Shown here one piece after another: positions 14,302 to 24,816 of a DNA stretch of 64,000 bases (within the stretch, counting starts at the first letter, position 1; each line of letters starts with the position of its first letter). The notes below the pieces were generated by a model. The model was not told where the DNA came from. It ran no database searches and saw only the letters and a list, made by a program, of their open reading frames with translations. This DNA comes from Isoetes taiwanensis (lineage: Eukaryota > Streptophyta > Lycopodiopsida > Isoetales > Isoetaceae). The stretch is taken from contig JAJEKV010000646.1 in the NCBI GenBank assembly GCA_021234155.1, positions 1-64,000 of the forward strand, given 5' to 3'. The translations under genes were made by a program, and so were the position numbers.

Positions 14302-14687
14302 TGTTGAAATATGGGGTTCTTGGCATGCACCTTGCCGGCCGGACCATGGTGCCGGATGCAACAAGGCTGCCACAAATGCTCAAGAATGACAAAACAAAGG
14401 GGAGGAAACCCAAGAACACAAGCAGGGGCACAAATGCCAAGAAATGAACAAAGTGGATCATATTGCCAAAATGAGGCGCTTCTCCAAAAGCGTGGTGAAA
14501 CCTCCACAAAAATGAGGCGCTCCAAAAGCGTGAGCTAAAACCTTAAACAATGAGGGGGAAATGCTCTCTATATAGTGAGCAACCCTAACCCTATATGATG
14601 ACAAATATGTGGCCATGTGCCACTAATATCTATGATGACATGTGGCCTATGCCACTAACGTCATGACTTAGCCAAAGAGGGCTAACA
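14302..14687 (-). repeat. 3' LTR of non-autonomous LTR element
   Basis: The segment begins TGTTGAAATATGG and ends GGCTAACA, with the TG...CA termini expected of an LTR. It matches 17357-17703 along its length. It contains an extra copy of a stretch of about 39 bases (aaaatgaggcgcttctccaa region, about 14469-14510), which explains why it is longer than the other LTR. A purine run reading ggtggggag on the minus strand abuts it at 14688-14696, as a polypurine tract would, so the element is read on the minus strand. Confidence 0.7.
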
Positions 14688-17356
14688 CTCCCCACCAAAA
14701 CCTCACTATATATGCAAACCTTTATAATATTAGGTTTGACATGTTTACAAAAACGGAGGGAAGTAACAAAATATTTGCCAAAAAAAGTCTTCTTCAAGGT
14801 GTTGGTGACGAATTAGATCAAAAAAGAATGTTGATGCCGTGTAGATCACATAGGGGCAATAAATAATGATGGCCATCCCTTATATCATGGGGAAGGCAAT
14901 TGTAAACCAATAGTGGCAAAAATACAACTTAAAAATAATGATAGAGGGTCTTCTAAAAATGTAAGCAACAAAATATCAAATCCACTCGGGCGTGGACAAG
15001 CGTGTAAGGATGTATGGCGTGGGTGGGCGTGAGAAAAACTTGTAAGGGTCAAAGCGTGGCCCTTAAGTGTTGCTAAAAGTATTTCAAAGTGTGAACTGCG
15101 GGCGTGGGCCCATGCTTGGCAAGAGGGCCCTTGGTTGGAAATTGACAAAAAAGCCGCCAAAGTGTAGCTCATTGGGTGTGCGGAAAAAAGTTCTGTGAGC
15201 TATCAGGGCAAAATGTGTTAGAGTATGCACATAATAAAAAAAATAGTAAATGGTTTCGGGTCCGTGGGTTATTGTGACAAACACAAAAGCGCATTATTAA
15301 CAAATATGGGTAAAAATGACTAGCGTGGCGTGCATAAGCGTCGCCACCGTGCGGAGTGGCTATGGGCAAATGATTTTCAAGCGTATGGCCGTGGGTAAGA
15401 TTTCAAGTACCAAGGGCCCGTGGGTAAGAGTGGAAAATTGCAAAGTGGTCCGTCGCGGTGATGGCCCGTGGTTGAGTAGGGAAAATAAGTGTTGACCAAA
15501 TAAGTTGTTCTAAGCGTCCGTGGTTGGGCGTGATGAAAGTGTTGGAGGTGGGCGTTGCATGAACTCCTCGCGGAGAAAGTGTATGCCCTAAAATGGGGTG
15601 TATCACGGGCCATAGAGTCATGGCCAAATCTTAGCGTGAACAAAAATTGCCCTAAAAATCTTTTACTCTGTTTTTACCGGGCGGCGGCTTTGCCGCAACA
15701 AGAACAAAGAAAAATGGGTTCTTAATAAGTTTGTAACCCGATTTTGTTGATGTACGCTTGAATCTGAGAGGCGGCCGGATTGGTGTCAAAATGGCCCTGC
15801 GGCCTTGAAATAGCCGAGAAGTTCGATTGTTTTTGTTTGAATCTTGGCATCCGGTTCTGAATAGCGGATTTGCTTGAAAAACATAGTGGGTGGGTCGGAG
15901 ATGCAAGAATGGCGGCCGACCGAGCTATTGGGCGGTTTTGCTTGGAAGGAGTTTGATGGTAGATATTTGCATGATTACGCACAAGGGCGGCTGATTTCTT
16001 TGGAGCAACACGGTTAGTTGCTATATTTACCGGATTCGCTGCAAATGGTGGCGGATTCTTTAATGTAGACCGAGGCGGGTGGTTGGATTTGAAGGCCGTC
16101 GCCACTGCTAGTGGGATGTTTGTGCTTCTTGCTTCAACGGAAAAAAAACAACATCGAGTCTTGAAAATACTAGATCCGAGACATGAATCGGGAGGCATAC
16201 CCATGTTAATCTTTGTGCTTGTTTCTTTTGTGTGCATGCGGTGTTTGTTGTTGGATATGAGTCGACTTGAAGATTTGTTTGCGGATGTTGGCAGTACCCA
16301 AAACCGGGCGTCAAATGTCTGGCGAGAGATCTTTGCTTGCTTGAAAAATAAACCGCCCCATTTTTCTTTTGTTGTGTGCTTGAGCGAGAGGAAAGGGGGC
16401 TAGCCCAAAGGTGTCGCCCTCCTAAAAAAATCCTCTGAAATGTTGTGTTGATTTGATTGTTTTGTAAAAGCTTTTTGCGGATAGATTCGACCAGAGTCTT
16501 CAGGATGTGCTTGACAGATCGATTGGAGTTGTCTTTGCAGCCTCTATAGGCTTGAATAGAGGGAATGGGGCTAGCCCAAGTGCTGGCCCTCTTGAAAAAT
16601 TTAGAACAAGAACCTCCAATGCATCCGAAATTTGAGATTGTTGTGCGATGTGTTGATAATTTGTTATTTGCAAGATCTTTGAATCTAATGCCGAATCAAG
16701 CTTTCTTTGAAGATGATTGTTGAAGAGTGTTGAAAAAATTTGTAACAAGAGTAATAAGAGCCTTCGTTTGGCACGCTTCAAACAGGTGATTGTATGATAA
16801 CCCATAGTTTCTTGCGATGACGTAAGACAAAGAAAAACAGAGGATATTTTTGAAATTTTAAAACAAAACAAAGAAACGCCCGGTCAGGGGCCTAAAAAAG
16901 CTTCAGAGGCAAAGAAAAAGCATGATATTTTTTGGCGCTTTTTCAAGCAAAACGTCTCATGCAAAATGGGGCTAAAAAGTTTGTGAAAACTCACTTTTTA
17001 CGAAAATTTTTTCAAGAATGAAGTGTTTGTCACCACTCAAAATGCCGTAAATTAATCGTTTGGCACGCAATTGAAGAACGAGTTTTGAAACAGCTTTTGA
17101 ACAAGATTGATTGGATCACCAAGCTTATCATGTTGGTTTGATTTGAAAGACAAAGGGCCTCCAGCACAATTCGCCCGGGTTGGGCAAATGAACAAAGAAG
17201 GCCTCCATACAATTCAGCCTGGTTGGGCAAAGGGAAAAGAGTTTATAGTAGTGTACACAAAGTTTTCAAAGATCAAGAACCATGAGAGCAGCAAGACAAT
17301 AGGATAACCGGAAAGGATCAAGAAATTCTTGGCCGAACCCAGACATCCAAGGCCGG

Positions 17357-17703
17357 TGTTGAAATATGGGGTTCTTGGCATGCACCTTTTCGCGGCCAGG
17401 ACCATGGGCTTCTGGATGCAACAAGGCTGCCACAAATGCTCAAGAATGACAAAACAAAGGGGAGGAAACCTCCAAGAACACAAACAGGGCACAAATGCCA
17501 AGAAATGAACAAAGTGGATCATATTGTTAAAATGAGGCTCCAAAACGTGAGTTGAAACCTTTAAACAATGAGGAAATGCCTTCTCTATATAGTGAGCAAA
17601 ACCCTAACCCTATATGATGACAACATGTGGCCATGTGCCACTAACATCTATGATGACATGTGGCCTATGCCACTAACGCCTATGACTTAGCCCAAGGCCA
17701 ATA
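17357..17703 (-). repeat. 5' LTR of non-autonomous LTR element
   Basis: This copy starts TGTTGAAATATGG and aligns with 14302-14687 through the phrases caaggctgccacaaatgctc, tctatatagtgagc and atgatgacatgtggcc. The inner neighbour, read on the minus strand, begins ccggccttggatg, where the primer site should be; I cannot assign the tRNA. The outer end is less certain than the inner end because the last 15 bases have diverged. Confidence 0.65.
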
Positions 17704-20700
17704 CTTGGATGACAACCGAACTCTTCAAGTCTTGGTTGTCTCACTCCCAATGTAGAGTGCCGGAGGAGTGTCACCCAAAAGACCACATCTAATCTTGCTT
17801 GATGGGCATGGAAGCCATGTAGAATTGATGTCATACTTGTGACCAAAGACATGGGAATACATTTTGCATTATTACACCACGCATACATCACATAGGCTGC
17901 AGAGCCATTAGATGTCTCATGCTTTGCTCCTTTCAAGGCAAAGATTCAAAAAAGATTGAGGGTCAATACATGGTAAGAAAAGGCAGATCCAACCTAAGAA
18001 GGAGGACATATAGCTGAATTGATATCCATGTCCATGGCTGCGTGGTTAAAGGGCAAGTTGGCAAATAAAAAGCCGGTTTTCATGGCTACAGGATTTGGCC
18101 ATTCAATGCAACAAGGGTAGTGCCCGAAAGGAAGGCAAGCCAGACTTGTTCAAGAGGAAGTTTATGTGCAAGACCATTACCCGACGACCATTTGGAATTA
18201 ATGATGGATTGGTTATCCCCATTGTGCAACCCGCAAGAAATGAGAGTGCACACATAGATGATGTTGATAGGGTTGAACCAATTGGACAACCATGTGACCA
18301 AGGGCTGAACATAGAGGGGGTTTCAACATGCAAGAAGTTGATTTGCAATGGGAGGAACATGTGCAAGCCACATGTGACCATGCAAAAATAGTTTGGAACA
18401 ATGCAAAGAAGTCTTGCTCCATAGGGTGGTCATCGATCAAGCTCCGTGCCCAAGTCTTGGTCCCCAGTGTGGCAGCTGATCAACCTCCAGCCAGCAAGCA
18501 TCTGTGCTGCACCAAGTCGTGGAACCCAAGATGTAATAAGGAGGAGGAGGGACATTGCACCTAATCGCATGGAAGAGTACACATTAGTAAGCAATGAATT
18601 CTCGCCGCCAAGCACTTCGTGTAAAAAGCAAGAAGAGAGGAGGCCGAGAGACTTAAGGTCCAAAGAACCGCCCTTAAGAAAGTGGAGGCAGCCTGTGAGG
18701 AGGGCCGAGAAGGATAGCCAAAGAAGCGAGCCGCCGCAAATAGGTTAGAGAGGGAAAGTAGGAAGCAAGGGTGAGGCTTTGGAGCGTGAGAGCACCAGGA
18801 GGGAAATTTGAGGGCATTTATGTATCAAAGCAGGCAATCCAGGTGAGAGCCATCTTTGGTACGCCAGGCCATTGAATGAGGCAAAGCAAGGCCGTGAGGT
18901 TGGCTGCAATGAAAAGGATGAGAGAAAGGCAAGGGGTAAAGGCGAGTCATTAGGGAGGATGACAATTGGGAGACTTGTGTGCCCAGCTGACCCAAAATGA
19001 CGAGGTGGGGGTCATCCAAGCAATTGAGAGCAAAAGTGTGTGTTGAACACCCTAGTAGCTCCCTCGAGCAATGCACTGGACATAGGTTGCAAAGCCAGAA
19101 GACACCCACATATGTGAGGAGATGGGGTGCATCCTTAATCAATTAGCATAGAGGGTCTGCGATCCCTTGGTCGCCTACACCCAACAAGGTCAAGAATATC
19201 CGCCTTTTCACCTTGAAGAGATGGGACCTTGCCACCAAACAAAGAACATTCAACTTTAGCTAATTCTTTTGAGATGGATACACAAGGTTGGATAGATTAT
19301 GCGGCAGCAGCAAACACGGACCGTAAAATGATGAAGCCGTAACAATTGACAAGGCCGACACATTCGAGAAATGGGAGATTGAGTTGATGCCGGCTCTTGC
19401 CTACAAAGCAAGGGGGGCATGGACGAGGGCTTTAGAGCATAAAGGACCGCGTGCATGCGCAGAGGAATTCATTGCTGCAATGTTCTGTTCAATCTACATG
19501 CACAACTACATGGGACAACTACATGGATCAGAACCTTAATGGATACCACCTTGACGACGGATTCTACGGAGTGAAAGTGCTCTGAGCTTGACGACGATTC
19601 GCATGGACCGGGTGTGCTCACTGGCTGGGATGACCACTAGAATGCAAGGCCAACACTTTTTATACCCGGAATTCGAGATGATGAGGGCTCAACCCCATTT
19701 GTGCGAGGCATTAGAAGTCGGGACCTTTCAAATCGCCGCAGAAGCCGATTAGGGGGTAGACGAAACGCTTCGAGGAGATATTGCTTTGGCAAACCCCAGA
19801 TAGGGCCAAATTGGGTCGTATAATGATGGTCCCCGCATCCTCGATGAGCGTCCGCTGGGTCATGATGGAGGCTCCGCCGCTACATCACAGATCCGCCGCG
19901 GAGGCCTACACAGTGAGGTGCCATCACGACGCGGGGTAGGGTTAGGCACGCTGGACTGACCGCTGGGACGCTGAATAGGGTTAAGCCCCACGCGCTCTGG
20001 ATGCCATAATGGCAGATCAGGATCGCTGGCCGCTGGATAGATATTACCTGTGGGCAGGGGCCGCTGGGGGGCGTGAGCGGGTCGATTCTCGGCGTAAGTG
20101 GTTGGGTATACCGCGATGGGGGGCACTTGACCCCTAACTTTGGAGGCCCATAACTTGCTATGATGGGTAGATAATTTGCTTACAATTTTTTGATAAACTT
20201 GTAGGGTATCGATTAGGTATCCAATGGTACCGGATTGCCCAATTGGACAATTTTTTGGCATATTAATGGCAAGGCCTCTTATTCAAGGCTACGAAACCCT
20301 CGCAGCAGAACCACACCTCCTAAGCCGCTTTATAAGTTCCTTTACTATTTTTTCAGCCTTTGGCTTCTCAACCGAGGAGTCGAAAATCTTATACAATGGC
20401 TATGGCCATGTCGCCCCTCTAAACATGCCGTAAGATGTCAAGGAAGCTCCATCAAGTTGTGGGTAAATCTATGGAGGCCGCCTCTATCATTCCACCGGGC
20501 CAGTGCTTGCCCCTCATATCTCTTGATCTACTTGTGGCTCACCATATTTTATTCAAGGTTTAATTAGGGAAGTAGGCGGCTCCAAGAATCAAGGAAAATT
20601 TGGATGGAGATCGCCCATAGCCAAATTTCAAGATAGGAAGTATTTCATTCGACTTGGTAGTAGAATGGTATATAATTTAGTTATTAAATTGATTTATGTT

Positions 20701-20770
20701 TAGTGTAATTGATTATTAGTCATGATTGATTATTATTGATGATTAATATTTATTTGTAATTATTATATTT
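17704..20770. other. No supportable gene; several short unrecognised frames
   Basis: Plus-strand frames at 18095-18391 and 18446-18748 and a minus-strand frame at 19860-20261 are 98-133 codons long, but they overlap frames on the other strand and lack any domain I can name. The piece from 18000 to 18600 has fairly even codon-like composition and could be an old gag remnant. From 20640 to 20790 the DNA is very AT-rich. Confidence 0.4.
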
Positions 20771-20804
20771 ATTATTATTTAAAATTATTATGAGTTTCAA
20801 TGGG

Positions 20805-21030
20805 TGTCGCCCCATCTCCCTTTGCCCCTCCTCCTCTTCCCCCATGGCTTGCCCTCCCCTCCCATCTCCCCTCCTCCCACCCCCCTCCTCCCCCTCCTCC
20901 CCATGGCTTGTCCCTCCCTCTCCCTTCTCTGCCTCTCCTACCTCTCCCCCTCCCCTTTGTCAGTCCCAGGTGCTCCTTTGCCTCCGTCCCTCTGTCCCTC
21001 CCTCCCTTCCATCTCCCCTTCCTTCCTACC
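20805..21030 (+). repeat. Homopyrimidine C/T-rich tract
   Basis: About 225 bases consist almost wholly of C and T on the plus strand, broken mainly by two catggcttg words near 20843 and 20902. The three open frames across it encode only Pro/Ser/Leu strings and are a by-product of composition. Such tracts can adopt triplex structures; whether this one does is not shown. Confidence 0.8.
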
Positions 21031-21060
21031 ATTCTTTCTCCACCATCTCCTTCTTTTTCA

Positions 21061-22331
21061 GGATTGTTGTTTGTAAATGTTATTGTTGTTTTATTAAGAA
21101 AAAAATCTATTCAAGCATTCAATTCAACTTTTTTTTTTTTAGTATGAGTTCCATATTCAGCCTGAGACCCAAACGTCAGGATCTGACCCACTTTAATTAA
21201 AGGTATTTATTTATGTATAGGTTGTGGCCAGCATTCTTTTAGCTATAGGGTGGTGTCGAGGTGATGAGGGCACCATCATTGCGTTCTTGTTTATTGTGAT
21301 TACCCTCCTGAACAATAATGCTACTTGAAGAATATTAATGACCTTTGAAAATTCTTTGCTTCTTTTATTGTGTTTTCTTCTACAGGTTGGATGCTTCATT
21401 GCAATATTGCGTGGAGCATCAGGTATGTCACACGTAATGGTCCGATCCAGGTTCAAATCTTGGAGAATTCCATTGTTTCTAAAATATCAACTTCTAATAT
21501 ACAATCCCCCTTTTTTTTTCTTTTTTTTTTCTTTTGAAGGACGAATAAAAAGTTTATTAATCATCTAGAATATGTACAAAATGAATATCTTTCATATAGT
21601 TGTGTAAGCACAAGAGGGTGCCGCTAGAACACGAGCCTACGACACAATGTACTTACTCCATATTAGATAAGGAAAAGGAGATACGGCTCCGCCTAAGGAT
21701 CTAACTGCATTGGACTTGTAATGAAATCGAATTAGACGTGACTACTAGAATCTCAGGAGAGTTTGAAGTTGTATCCTGGGCCTACGGAAAGGTAGTATTG
21801 TCTTCAGCTAAATCAGCCCACTGAAGTGGAGCAAAGCGACCATATGCAACAGGAGAAGTAGAATCGTGTAGAACAAGTGCTGAGGAGAGCTGAGATGCAG
21901 AGGTGTTAGAACCCTTAGCTGACTTTCAAGGTTGACGAGGTGGATGTTTGGGTGGAGGGTGGGCACCACGGCGATCAATGTCCATGTACTGCCATAAGCC
22001 TCTTCAACTTGCTCTTGCGACCTCTGAATCTCATCCAACCTTTGCCTCTGTTGATCCACCAGCTGAGGCGTGGGACCATGTTGCGGAATCACGCAGGAGG
22101 TCACAAGGGGATGAGATACATCCATTGAAGGAGCAGAGCTAGGAGGCGCATTTGCGCGAGAGGCAAATAGAGGAGCCGGCCGGGTAAGACCTAATGCATA
22201 TTGAGCAAAGAGAGGGCCTCGAGGAACATGAGGGCCAGGGCCATTCAAGAATCATAGCTTGAAAGGAAAGAATATGGGCCCACTGAACAACAACCGCTTT
22301 GGGGATGAGATCGATGAGTAGGCCGTGATAT
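21061..22331. other. No confirmed gene; one protein-like minus-strand frame
   Basis: A minus-strand frame at 21808-22248 (146 codons) has a Gln/Arg-rich middle (DQQRQRLDEIQRSQEQVEEA) that resembles a short coiled coil. It could be a scrap of a retroelement gag, but no conserved motif is present and neighbouring frames overlap it. Runs of T occur at 21130 and 21510. Confidence 0.3.
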
Positions 22332-22451
22332 AGAAATCTTAATACCGCCATTGGTTATAGCATGTTGCAAATGAAGTCCAATATCATAAGCGTGCTTGGA
22401 TCGGAATAGTACTGAGACGGGTGACCTCTCGAGAAGTCCCGGATAAGCTTT
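22332..22451 (+). ncRNA. 5S-rRNA-derived sequence, probable Cassandra-type LTR or 5S-derived SINE
   Basis: From 22387 to 22440 the sequence follows the 3' half of plant 5S rRNA: taagcgtgcttgg (A box), aatagtactgag (intermediate element) and gacgggtgacct (C box), then agaagtcc. By eye about 42 of 54 positions agree with the plant 5S consensus as I recall it. Spacing from ataccg at 22342 to the A box is within two bases of that in 5S rRNA, so the whole gene length seems represented, with the 5' half more diverged. No tandem 5S units surround it, so it is not an rDNA array. Cassandra TRIM retrotransposons carry 5S sequence in their LTRs, and some SINEs carry 5S heads. No second copy was found nearby, so a solo LTR or SINE is likely. 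Confidence 0.7.
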
Positions 22452-22513
22452 GATCTAACCACCACACTTCTATAAGTCTAGACTAGATAGCATCCTTATT
22501 GCTATCTCCACAA

Positions 22514-22612
22514 TCAAAGTACGTGAGCTCATTCCAATAGTTCTAATTTTATATGCATGGACAAAGTATGCGTGAGCTCATTCCAATAGTTCGGAATTTT
22601 ATATGGGCGGGA
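22514..22612. repeat. Two-copy tandem duplication of about 48 bases
   Basis: The phrase gtgagctcattccaatagtt occurs at about 22523 and 22572. Each copy is preceded by caaagta and followed by aattttatatg. The second copy has gained a few bases. No coding content. Confidence 0.75.
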
Positions 22613-22959
22613 CAATCCTTATTTTGTCTCCTATGGTTAATGGTATAATTTAGTAATTTTGAATACCATTTTGTTTTGTACAAGCATGGTATTTTTATAT
22701 GCCAGGTACTAGAAGTAGGGATTGAAAGGTGATGGCCATGATTGTATATATTTTTGCATATGCTATATTATGCTCTTACCAATAGCCAAGATTGGTCTAT
22801 AATGAGATTAACATAGTAACACCAATCCATTGCCTACTACGAGTTTCTTTCTGAAGGATCGAAAAAGTGGGGTTAGGATCGAGGATTACCGATTAGGTTC
22901 TTATTTTCTTGTTGATTCTTTTGCATGCCAGGAAAAAAGCTGGTAGTGAAAATAGAATC

Positions 22960-24190
22960 TAGATTTTTTTTCCACACTAGTCACAAAATATGACTATCAT
23001 ATATAATATACGACACAGATTGTGACTCTAGGGCTAAAAATGAGGCACAATAAATTTGAATTTGCTTTTTCTTTGCATGGTAGTCATGGAAAATATGACA
23101 TCACTAAGGGCATTTTCACACAATTATCTTATTTTTAAGAAGTCTTTAGAAGTGCCCAATAGGTGGATGCCACTTAAGCAGAAGAGTGAAGTTGTTTTAT
23201 TTATGTTCGGATAGGTTTGGTTAGGTTCGGTAAGTGAAATGGAGTCTTATTTTATACTGGAGACTTCCCCGCCCATAAAATAAGACACCACTTATTGACT
23301 AATTAGGGCCTTTTTCCCTAATCGGTCGCAAAATATGACTCTTATATATTATATATGACACCATTTGTGATTCGGGGCTAAAAAATGAGACACACAAATT
23401 TAAACTTGCTTTTCCATTGCATGATAGTCATAAAATATGACACCACTAAAATACTAGTGGAAAACCATGAAAAATCGGATTAACGCCTTATTTTTAGTTA
23501 TGAATTCAAATATGTATGGGGAAATCTCCTAATAAAAATAAGACTCCATTTACAATCCAAACCTATTCGAACCTAAATAAGATATGTCTTATTTTCATAG
23601 TGAAAAAGTGATGATTTTCTTTTAGGACAATAGGTGGCCAAATATGATTTGATAAAATATGTGACTTTAGAAATAAAGCTACCGTGGAAAATAGGCCTTA
23701 TATTCAAAATAATTGGTGATTTTATTTTGTGGTGGTTTTAATACTAATGTTTGTTAGATCTCATTTGCATAAGACACATTGTAGTGTGAAAACAACTTAT
23801 GTTTTTTTATGTGTCTTATTTTTTTTCTTTGAGTTACAAGTGATGTCTTGTATGAAATGGGACAAGCCCCTTTTAAGACATCATTGTGGAAAACCATTAA
23901 AAATAGTTATATATTCAAATAAGACTATGTGTCTTATTTTAGGGGATCCCTGGAATAAAATAAGATCTATTTACATTGAAAGTAGTACTCAAACCTAAAT
24001 AAGCTTATTTTCGCAGTAGAAAAGTAACCTTCTTTTAGGACAATAGGTGGCCAAACATATTTGACAAAATATGTGACTTTTAAAAATAAGACTACCTTAA
24101 GTAGAAAAGTAACCTTCTTTTAGGACAATAGGTGGCCAAACATATTTGACAAAATAGGTGACTTTTAAAAATAAGACTACCTTTAACATC
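22960..24190. repeat. Cluster of diverged direct repeats rich in ATAAGAC / GTCTTAT words
   Basis: A block at about 22972-23110 recurs at about 23321-23450, sharing cacaaaatatgact, gggctaaaaa, gaggcaca/gagacaca and atgacaccactaa. A second module containing cttttaggacaataggtggc is found near 23620, 24027 and 24112; the last two are tandem copies with an 85-base period (24016-24100 and 24101-24185). The word ataagac or its complement appears at least ten times. Arrays of short repeated words near the ends of an element are typical subterminal repeats of DNA transposons, but no transposase or clear terminal inverted repeats are visible. Related wording recurs at about 41.86-42.03 kb. Confidence 0.65.
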
Positions 24191-24491
24191 ATTTATTAAA
24201 ATATGTGGCTTTAGAAATAAAAAATGGAATAGAATAGAATAGAGTTTTTTATCATCCACGGAGACCAATTGGCCTATGGGACTCAAGCAGGAGGCGCAAC
24301 AAGAGTATTATTGTCCGAGTTAAAAAACCCTCCCCATGGGGAAAAACCCTAACAAGAAAAAAGGCCTTATGTAAAATCCGGTATATTTGTTTAGTGTAAT
24401 AGGAAATCCCCGTCTACAGTTCGAAACATGACATCCATCGTAGACTTTACCAAAGCGTGTGTGCGGCGTGGTGGGTCATCTAAAGCCGTCC

Positions 24492-24505
24492 CACACACGT
24501 GTGTG
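24492..24505. promoter_or_regulatory. 14-bp palindrome with G-box core, upstream of the ALIX gene
   Basis: The sequence cacacacgtgtgtg is a perfect palindrome with CACGTG at its centre (24496-24501). CACGTG is the G-box bound by plant bZIP and bHLH factors. It lies about 315 bases upstream of the start codon at 24817, in a proximal promoter position. That it acts on this gene is inferred from position only. Confidence 0.45.
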
Positions 24506-24676
24506 CCGAAGAAAGTACCTTAGTAGGTTCTCGAGAGAGAGCCTTCGTCTTCTACATCCCCAAAAGCCCAATCTCCGATCTGGTCTCTAAAACGGAGCAT
24601 TTCTTGTGCGGTGTGGCCGGAGATTGCTGCTCTTCTTGGCTTTTTTTTAGGTCATCTCAGAATTGACCCTTAACAG

Positions 24677-24813
24677 GTATTTATCGTTCTCTTTTTTTCA
24701 GTGATCAATCTGTAATTTGTCGTTCCAATAGATCTAAGAGATATGATCTTGATGAGCGATGCCTGTTAGCTCGTAAAATTACTATACTATTAGGGTTTCT
24801 AGTTGGCAATTAG
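24677..24813 (+). other. Possible 5'-UTR intron of the ALIX gene
   Basis: The donor context taacag|gtatttat at 24677 and the acceptor context ggcaattag at 24813 bracket 137 bases that end three bases before the ATG at 24817. The interval contains a T-rich run ending cag near 24699, which could be an alternative acceptor. A leader intron just before the start codon is common in plant genes. This is inferred from splice-site wording alone. Confidence 0.35.
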
Positions 24814-24816
24814 GAT

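Larger units (their letters stand above)
14302..17703 (-). mobile_element. Non-autonomous LTR retrotransposon of about 3.4 kb (LARD-like)
   Basis: Two direct repeats of 386 and about 347 bases enclose about 2.67 kb of internal DNA. A polypurine-like tract is next to the 14.3-kb LTR on its inner side. The flanks read gcttg before 14302 and acttg or cttgg after the second LTR, a probable but imperfect target duplication. Internal frames on the minus strand (for example 15722-16237, 171 codons, rich in Ser, Asn and Pro) show no gag, protease, reverse transcriptase or integrase motif. The element therefore fits the large non-autonomous class that needs proteins from another element. Internal DNA at 14.99-15.6 kb repeats G-rich words such as gggcgtgg. 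A short phrase (gggctagccca with flanks) occurs twice, near 16396 and 16568. Confidence 0.65.

Noticed and set aside
14575-14600. Telomeric aaccctaaccctat words (also near 17588)
   Set aside because: Two units only, present in both LTRs of the same element; they are LTR sequence, not interstitial telomere DNA.
20790-21200. Overlapping open frames of 90-136 codons rich in Pro and Ser
   Set aside because: They exist only because the C/T tract lacks stop codons in three frames; no start context, domain or non-repetitive part supports translation.
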